Positions 18,241-24,861 of a stretch of 24,861 nt of DNA are shown piece after piece. The notes under the pieces were generated by a model that did not search any database, had not been told where the DNA came from, and worked only from the letters and a program-made list of their open reading frames with translations. Where the stretch lies: positions 1,145,087 through 1,169,947 of the forward strand of contig NW_019091432.1 of assembly GCF_001949145.1 (NCBI RefSeq), read 5' to 3'. Each line of letters opens with the position of its first letter. The stretch's first letter is position 1. The position numbers were made by a program, and so were the translations under genes. The DNA is from Acanthaster planci. Taxonomy: Eukaryota; Echinodermata; Asteroidea; Valvatida; Acanthasteridae.

Positions 18241-18649
18241 AATGTCATCCTGCGATAACTGCTGTAATCAACATCTGTAGCAGTTTGAATGAATATCGAA
18301 GTCAAAGGGAAATAAAGAACTATTGCAAGATTGACATTTACTTGCAGGTTTCTTGAACCATCTGTTTCTTGACACGGTCGAAAGTGTCGGGAATTACAAT
18401 CCAACAGCAACAATTAAGTACTAATGTACGAAGCTCCCTCAGAAGAAAACGCGTCTGATCAACCATGTGCCCTGGGAAAAAAGAGGCGAGCTACGCATGG
18501 AATTCTAAGATGTTTGCCTTGGGAGTGCAGCGCATGTGGGGTGATGTCATGATCTTCGTTGTTTTCGGGTTACTGACTGCATGCACATTTTTAAATGCAT
18601 TTGTAGGTATCGAAGGTGAAGTATTTTCTGTCATAGAATCTACAGTTCA
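18241..18649. other. no gene recognised
   Basis: Region beyond the gag end of the DIRS-like element. It may contain its terminal repeat, but no inverted repeat was found by eye. Confidence 0.4.
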
Positions 18650-18738
18650 GTAGTCAGGGTGGGAATAGAATGTGGTACTGCCAATGGATAAATGCATCAC
18701 TTTATGCTTGGTACTAGCAATGAGGGTACATGAAAATC
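18650..18738. repeat. dispersed direct repeat, right copy
   Basis: Same orientation partner of 9970-10073. Shows tcagggtgggaat, tactgccaatggata, atgcttggtactagcaatga and gtacatgaaaatc. The two copies flank the cluster of tyrosine-recombinase and Penelope-like debris. Confidence 0.5.
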
Positions 18739-19061
18739 TTCAGATTTATATTTGGGGAAGTGTGTTTAAAATTCTTGTACACATACATATTGCTTAGCTC
18801 GCCTGAGAGCGGTGGTCTGCACGTAGGTCAGGCATACGTTTCCACTTTTCCTGAAGTAGTTTATATAAAAGTCAGGTTTTTGTGGTTTTTCGTATTTGTT
18901 GGTTGTGCCATATATATAGTATGGTGAAATGGGTTGGAAGCTTATTCGTGAGAGAAAAACGTGACTTGTACATGTTTGGGATTTTCTAGTAACTGTTTTG
19001 CAACATTTGTGCAAATGTCTTGTAACGGTCCAAGTAAAATTCACAGTGATTTTTTACTCAA

Positions 19062-19129
19062 TCAGTGATCCCATTGCTGGTTCACTTCACGCGTATTTTG
19101 GTGTCAGTGAATCAACAATGGATCACTGA
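19062..19129. repeat. imperfect inverted repeat of about 22 bp
   Basis: cagtgatcccattgctggtt (from 19062) pairs with the reverse complement of aatcaacaatggatcactg (ending at 19129) with a few mismatches and one bulge. The loop is about 20 bases. It could be a small foldback. No flanking duplication was seen. Confidence 0.5.
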
Positions 19130-22100
19130 TGTGTTCAACGTAGCCTTGAACTTAAATGACCATACCAACAATACCATATATCCCCCGAGTTCCAACTTTG
19201 CATTACTAATGAGAAGTGTCTTTACATGCATTCCAAGATTGAACAAATATAAAGAGCATGGCCAAAATCTTAAGGGACGGAATTCCCCCCCCACGCAAGA
19301 CTGGCCAAAATAACCTGGAGGATTCATCAGAGTTTTAATAATTTAAAGCAATTTGTCTTTTTCTGTGTAAGTGTCCCCAAACTTTTGGTCCTTATGTTAA
19401 ATGAATATTACATTATTATTCAAAACACATTTCATTATGGGACCACTCTATGTTTATAAAGAACCTGCTAGTCTGTACTGATTAGTTGCCAAAGTCCTTT
19501 CCTATATTGTGTCTGACATCCGTTTTTCCCTGGCACTTCTATTACCCTCTAGACTTGAAATCAAGTCGTTAGTCGGTTGTTTGTTGTCCATACACTGCGT
19601 CATTTTACAATTAGTGTGGAGCCCATTCACTGTTGCCCGCAATCCATCCAGCACGCCCTTGCTCATGGGCTGTTCAGTACCGGGTTTCAGTGCACACTGG
19701 CCCATGATCCCTGTGCTGCCTAATGACATGATCAACCTGATTCTCTGGATAGATATTCAAGTTAGCAACAACTGAACTGCATGATTTCTATATATTTCCA
19801 CGTAAAACGCCAACAGAAGCTCATGCTAAAGAATAGACTCATTCATTTATTTATAGGAATGCCTACAATTCATTAGTGCCAGTTTCTTTCATATCTTGCA
19901 TTAATATCCCTATTAATACGATGCTTAGTGACAAAGTAGATGTAACTATTCAAGAACAAATCTATTAACTATCTTTGTCTGGTAAAAAATCAATGCTTTT
20001 ATGCGTTCAACTGACCAATAAAACGGCCCCGGAAATAAGAATTCATTTTTTCGGGATTCTTAGCCAATCAGAATACTCTGTCCAACTTTCGTAGCAAGCC
20101 CAATATGTTGTGCACAAAAGGGCTTGCAAATTGTTGAAGTTGAGAATTGGGCACAGTCGAACATGCATACTGGGGAGCGAGGTTGCACTGACCGATTCCA
20201 CGTGTTATTAAATTGCTCGCTCCGTGTACGCATCGCGAGGAAGGTGGACTACACCCAGCCAATTACCAACTTGATTTCAAGTCTAATTTCCCTCTGGAAA
20301 AGTAGTAACATTGAATCTTTTTTTGGCCCACATATCTTTTACAAATTTAATTCAAAGCATCAAGATTTGTACATGTTTTGTGCAAATCATAATACATGTA
20401 GATAGTATGCCATCCATTGTCATGTACATGTACTTACACAATTTGTTTGTTTTGTCTTAGTTGGCCTTATTCTCATGTAATGCTTGTATAAATTTTCTAG
20501 AAAAGTAAACATGTGTAGGAAGAAGGTGATGCAATAGGGACAAACCACATGTACAAATATACTTAGAGATTTCCACCCTTGCGCTAATAAGATGGGTTTG
20601 TTTTGATTAAAAATGTCACGTCGCCTTTATTTCCGAATGAACCAAATTCACAGCACTATGTACATGTATATAGATTATGTCTCTAACTGTAGCAAAGATG
20701 TCAGGCTCCTGCCCATTACTGAGTGCTCAATAAATGAAGTAGATCTGGTGAGAAGGATGCATATGGCTTTCTTGAGCCCTCTTGAACTAGATGTATCGTC
20801 TCAACAGAGAACATAATTATATTCCAAAATGAGTAAACTCTAGGGTACATGTAATTCCATAAATTTGGTTCCAAAAGTATGACTTTTTTGTCCCTGTTAC
20901 ACCTGACCTGTGTTATTTGACATTATCATTGGAAATGGTTTAAAAGGATTTGTTTGGAAGGTCATCTGCATTAATTTATTACTCTTGGATAAAATAGAAT
21001 GTGTTCTGAATATCAAAATTATTCGTCAGACGTGACTGGGACACCAAAATAATTTGACCCATAATGTACAGAATGACCCTCTAGCTATATTGAGCTTTAA
21101 AAGAACCAATTTATTGAATCAAACCACTTTCTTTTCAAATATCTACCAAAAAAGGTTTCTCAGTATTAACTCAATGTGAGTTTTTCAAACGATACTTTTT
21201 GGAATGATTCAAATCGTGACTTAATAATAACATCAAACAACCTTAGTCAGAAACATGTTGAACAATAACCATGGCCCAGAAAAAATACACCTGTCAGTAC
21301 ATTTGTAATTGCCATGTAAAGGCAGGGTTGAGTTGGGTAAACTCCTGGCAGCCAGGTGTGTAGAAGCAGGTGAAACACGTACCAGTATCTCATTGCTTTT
21401 GTAAGTAGGCCTTCCAGTGTTACTAGGGGTGTTTGAATTTAGATACACAATAAACGAAAATAAATTGGAAACAATCTACATGTAATTTTTCCATGACTGA
21501 CACACTGCCCTTCAATTTAATCATGAAATGAATAAACAATTTAAATCTAGTTCAGTAATGTACACGGTTTTGTAAATCTTTTTGTGTGTGTTGCTATTTA
21601 CTTCTCTCTGATTTAAGCAGACACTGTGCAGATCTGGGGTTCTGATTACAACAAAATATAGACTAGTGGTTGTATGAGCAGTTCTTGTCAACATATCAAA
21701 GGCAAACATCTTGTGGAGGAGTTTAGAGACAAAAAGAAGGTCTTTCACCTTTAACTGATTTAAAAACCATAAATTGGAAGCCTTTTGAAGTTCTTTCAAA
21801 ATGGAAATAATGATGAAAACTTCCATAGTATGAAAAATACTGCTCTCTGTAATATTGAAATCCTCTCCCACATTAATTGTGGGACGGGTCTACTAGAGAA
21901 TACCTACCCAAAAAGTAAAGTAAATTTCCCATGCACCTATAATTATTCACTGAACAGATTTCATCACCTGTGGTGCACCCCAACCTCCCACACTGTAATG
22001 CAGTTTTGCCGCCATGATCTTCCTTCCTTTCGAAAGTAACTCAAAGTTTGGTGCCAAAGTGGGAAGGACGGGCAGGAGAGGACTGGTTGGGTTGGTATTT

Positions 22101-22468
22101 AGTTGTAGACTCAACCCACACTCAATGTGGTGGAGGAGTCTACGGTGCTCTACCTACCCAAACAGTGACTACATATGTAGAATGGCACTGTTCGAGGAGG
22201 GGGGTTTGCATGTAATGCTATGAATGCACATTCACATTTAGATAAGGAAAAAACAGAAAAACATGACATGTATGGGTTCAATGTACATGCATCTGACCTT
22301 TTAAGTTATGAAGAGTCAGCAAAATAACATCACTGAGGAATTGCTGATTTGAATCATGTACAACAATCAAAAACACAACACATTCTATTTTTTGCCTCAG
22401 TTTATGTAAGCATTCTGAATTTCTCTTCACTGGCCTGACTTATCATATAATATTCCCAATTCAAACAG
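19130..22468. other. no gene recognised
   Basis: AT-rich DNA with many TACATGTA-type words. Contains two CCAAT-type motifs near 20010-20075. A pair of about 36-bp similar stretches (about 21877-21912 and 22123-22158, both ending in acctaccca) suggests a minor repeat. Frames of 60-115 codons occur on both strands, but none was recognised. Confidence 0.4.
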
Positions 22469-22531
22469 CTGTCCGAAACATCTAACAAAAATATGTTTCC
22501 AGTAAATAGTCTTCCATCAGTAAAATCTCAG
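22469..22531 (+). CDS. weak candidate 21-codon internal exon
   Basis: Preceded by ccaattcaaacag, a modest 3' splice site, and followed by CAG|GTAAGG, a good 5' splice site. Open in one frame (SETSNKNMFPVNS). Phase 0 at both ends. Nothing else supports it and chance is quite possible. Confidence 0.15.
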
Positions 22532-22540
22532 GTAAGGTAA

Positions 22541-22825
22541 AATAATACTATTATCCCATCAAGGGCTGAGCTACAAATTCAACTAAATTCAATTAAAGAA
22601 GTGGATAAAGTTGAAAAATGGAATGTAATCAAACTTCAGAACTACGGTGCAGGCAACACAAGCACAAATGTGGTACACGTATTAAATCAAAGAGGACCAG
22701 ACCTGTCACTGAACTGTGTGCCACTGAGATGGGATACACTAACCGTATGTAACCCTGATGTATCAGTAGAAGCCCAAATACTAGTAGCTGATCAACACTG
22801 CTTAAACTTCAACAAAACTAACTAA
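22541..22825 (+). CDS. open frame of unknown nature
   Basis: Open from 22541 to a TAA at 22823-22825, about 94 codons. It has no ATG near the start and follows a stop at 22538. The composition (IKEVDKVEKWNVIKLQNYGA, VVHVLNQRGPDLSLNC) looks more like protein than its neighbours, but no family was recognised. It could be part of an exon or an old retroelement piece. Confidence 0.2.
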   Translation, partial: NNTIIPSRAELQIQLNSIKEVDKVEKWNVIKLQNYGAGNTSTNVVHVLNQRGPDLSLNCVPLRWDTLTVCNPDVSVEAQILVADQHCLNFNKTN

Positions 22826-23101
22826 GGAATCGTCCATTTCTTGAACTAAATACTCAGCAGTAAATTCTGTAAGCTTATTTCAAAGTGTTGTTAGAAACTA
22901 AACAGCAGCTGATCTACAGTCACAAAAATACAAAAAAAAATTACCAGTACCACAAAGCAAATACCATACATGTAACAAAACTGGGGATAGCAATGAAGAA
23001 GATATAATTTGTACTCTGACCCATTGTGTGATTAACTAGACTGGGAAACAACTTCAAAGTATGAACAAGCAACAATGATGGATGAACAAATGTATCATTA
23101 A
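22826..23101. other. no gene recognised
   Basis: AT-rich DNA leading up to the perfect hairpin. Nothing recognised. Confidence 0.35.
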
Positions 23102-23160
23102 TTAACCCTAACACTCCTCAACCCTTCACCTGTTGGAGGATTGAGGAGTGTTAGGGTTAA
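23102..23160. repeat. perfect 20-bp hairpin with 19-base loop
   Basis: ttaaccctaacactcctcaa (23102-23121) is the exact reverse complement of ttgaggagtgttagggttaa (23141-23160). The arms contain CCCTAA/TTAGGG, the animal telomere word, in a single copy. The perfect pairing suggests recent origin or selection. It may be a foldback or MITE, or a precursor-like RNA hairpin. There is no transcript evidence. Confidence 0.7.
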
Positions 23161-23682
23161 GTTATTGCACGTAAATAAGGTGAAAAATACATTCACGAAT
23201 ACTTTGGCTCCCACATACAAATTGACTGTAGTTTTTACAGCCCCAATTCAACTTTTATATCATGAACTCCAAAAATAGTTGGTGCTCAATCTCACAGAAA
23301 CATCCTGTTCTTCTGTAAGGTTTCTGTACCACACAGTATGCATAAATCCGATGCACACATCTGACATGCTTGAATATGAACTTGCAATGTAACAGGCAGT
23401 AAATGTTTACAAGATTACAGGGATCCTGATCTTTACTCTTTTCTGTTGCACTGTAAAATGCTTTCAAAATGCATTATTTTTTCAAAACTTTATCATCTAG
23501 GCTGAGCAGCAAAGGATGGAGTGGCAAGCAAGTGAGGAGACGGTCTACGGACTCTAAGGCAGATTAAAAGTGTACCACTGATGAGGTGTCTGTGAAGAAA
23601 GCGGTTCTTGGAATTTCATAGGACAATATGACACCATACAGTTTAACGAGAATACAATTAGCCAGTTGAATATTTTTAAAAA
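23161..23682. other. no gene recognised
   Basis: No supported coding sequence. Includes AT-rich stretches and short frames only. Confidence 0.35.
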
Positions 23683-23716
23683 CTTAGGTCATTCATTAAC
23701 TTAGGTCATTCAATAC
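23683..23716. repeat. tandem 17-bp duplication
   Basis: acttaggtcattcattaa is followed directly by cttaggtcattcaat: two copies of a 17-base unit differing at the end. A small local duplication. Confidence 0.6.
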
Positions 23717-24031
23717 CTTGGCCGAGCTCCATTTTAGGCATGTGCTACTGAAATGCCTAACTGGCTCGTTCATCAAGCCATGGCTTCTTTTCCACATTAC
23801 CATATTTTTGGCAGGAATGCAAGCATTTAAAAACCAATCTCATCCAACAATGATTCTCAGAACAATAACATCAGGGACTACAAAATTCCTGAACCTGGAA
23901 TTCTCCTGGCAAGGAAATTTATCATACACCATTGGTGAAATTCCACAAACACACCTGTTCTTCCCTTGCAACTTCATCAATTTTTTTCCAAACAAAGGCT
24001 TGCATGAATGGCCATGAAGAGACCATGAAAA

Positions 24032-24144
24032 GCCATAGGTCAGATGAAATTCTAAAAATACTATGGGTTACAGATTCCAGAAATCCCCTGATGAGAAATA
24101 CCGGTACATCCAGACGTTACATTAAAAAGTCGTGCTAACCGGTG
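24032..24144. repeat. dispersed repeat, copy B
   Basis: Same-orientation match to the first roughly 110-120 bases of the window. The unit probably extends further left, since copy A is cut by the window edge. Confidence 0.6.
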
Positions 24145-24722
24145 ACCAGTGAAAATAAACTAAGCAAAACAAAACCTTGAAAGTAGCCACATATAAAATA
24201 GAGAAAATAACTAGAACGGCAAAGCCGCCATGGCTCACTGCTTGTTATGAATTTGAATTTCTTTCTTGTAATAACAGGAAAGAGACATCTAAGTTATACA
24301 AATATGGTAACTAAATCAAACAAGTAAATACTAACAGAGCTTCATCAAAATTTTTTACAAGGTTGGTTGACATACGACTGCAATACAGATGTACGAGCTA
24401 TCTTATCGACCTAGCAAATACAATGCATTTGTACTCCAGGAGAAAAATCCTATTCAGTGCTGTGTGCAGACTGTGTGTTGAAAGGCGCCTGTCGTTTAAA
24501 AGTAAATCAACAAAGACCATCAACAAGGGAGGTACAGGTACAAAGGCTTCACAGTTCTTTACAGGAGAGAGGAATGCCTATAGAATGTGGGTCCAGTCCA
24601 GTCCAGTCAGACCAGACTTGGATGATTATATAAGCAGTGCATTTGTGAGTTTAATGGATGGTGCATAACTAAAATTCCTCCAAAGTATATGTACAGTTCT
24701 GCACTCTGTATCCAACCCCATT
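24145..24722. other. no gene confirmed
   Basis: A frame of 82 codons from the ATG at 24423 to 24668 (MHLYSRRKILFSAVCRLCVE and onward) is open, but it has no recognised motif and no splice signals judged good. A short (gtcca)3 run lies near 24592-24607. Confidence 0.3.
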
Positions 24723-24861
24723 ATCCTATCCATCTCCTACTCCACTCCCTCCCCATCATCCTATCCATCTCCTACTCTTCCCCTCCATCATCCTTTCCAT
24801 CTCCTACTCTCCCCCCTCCATCATCCTATCCATCTCCTACTCCACCCCCTCCCCATCATCC
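24723..24861. repeat. pyrimidine-rich minisatellite, 32-35 bp units
   Basis: Four units of atcctatccatctcctactc followed by a C/T-rich variable part and catc (35, 32, 33 and 35 bases), running into the window edge. Units differ in the ccctcc region. The strand asymmetry (almost no G) could allow triplex-type structures. The array probably continues beyond the window. Confidence 0.85.

Noticed and set aside
20010-20075. Two CCAAT-type motifs suggesting a promoter
   Set aside because: No TATA, initiator or downstream coding exon was found; single CCAAT words are common by chance.
24423-24668. 82-codon plus-strand open frame
   Set aside because: No recognised motif, no clear splice sites, and a length expected by chance in this amount of sequence.

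Overview
This window looks like animal nuclear DNA, most likely from a marine invertebrate. There is no bacterial-style gene packing or ribosome-binding sites. The DNA is AT-rich and full of TACATGTA-type words, splice-like signals and decayed retroelements of several classes: an endonuclease-bearing LINE, Penelope-like, DIRS-like and another tyrosine-recombinase element. The species cannot be named from the sequence alone. I found no tRNA, rRNA or CRISPR array. All family assignments come from reading protein motifs by eye.

Layout. 1-1.4 kb: a dispersed repeat, two short hairpins, and a possible octamer/TATA promoter followed by a possible first coding exon with a good splice donor. 2.7-5.65 kb: a duplicated repeat block (two copies about 2 kb apart, the second carrying a retroelement-tail-like insert) enclosing a GC-rich 36-bp inverted repeat and a possible small exon. 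6.46-8.9 kb: the main feature, an uninterrupted frame of about 812 codons behind a strong 3' splice site. It encodes a LINE-type apurinic endonuclease (EEP) domain with its catalytic motifs intact, fused to a reverse-transcriptase domain whose three catalytic motifs are all lost. 9.2-12.1 kb: retroelement debris (a LINE-like 3' end, a gag fragment with a zinc knuckle, and the N-terminal part of a tyrosine recombinase). 12.66-15.28 kb: a rearranged Penelope-like element with inverted arms that carry hammerhead-like motifs, enclosing two tandem copies of an RT/GIY-YIG chimera. 15.3-18.24 kb, minus strand: a broken, internally deleted DIRS-like element. 18.3-24.7 kb: mostly unassigned AT-rich DNA with a perfect 20-bp hairpin and a second copy of the repeat seen at base 1. 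24.72 kb to the end: a pyrimidine-rich minisatellite.

The strongest lead is the 6.46-8.9 kb frame. A decaying LINE should collect stops and frameshifts, but here only the polymerase catalytic residues are gone. The endonuclease motifs and the reading frame survive, and the frame begins at a candidate splice acceptor. This fits a LINE captured as a host exon, but only transcripts and orthologue comparison can decide it. All other mobile elements here look dead.
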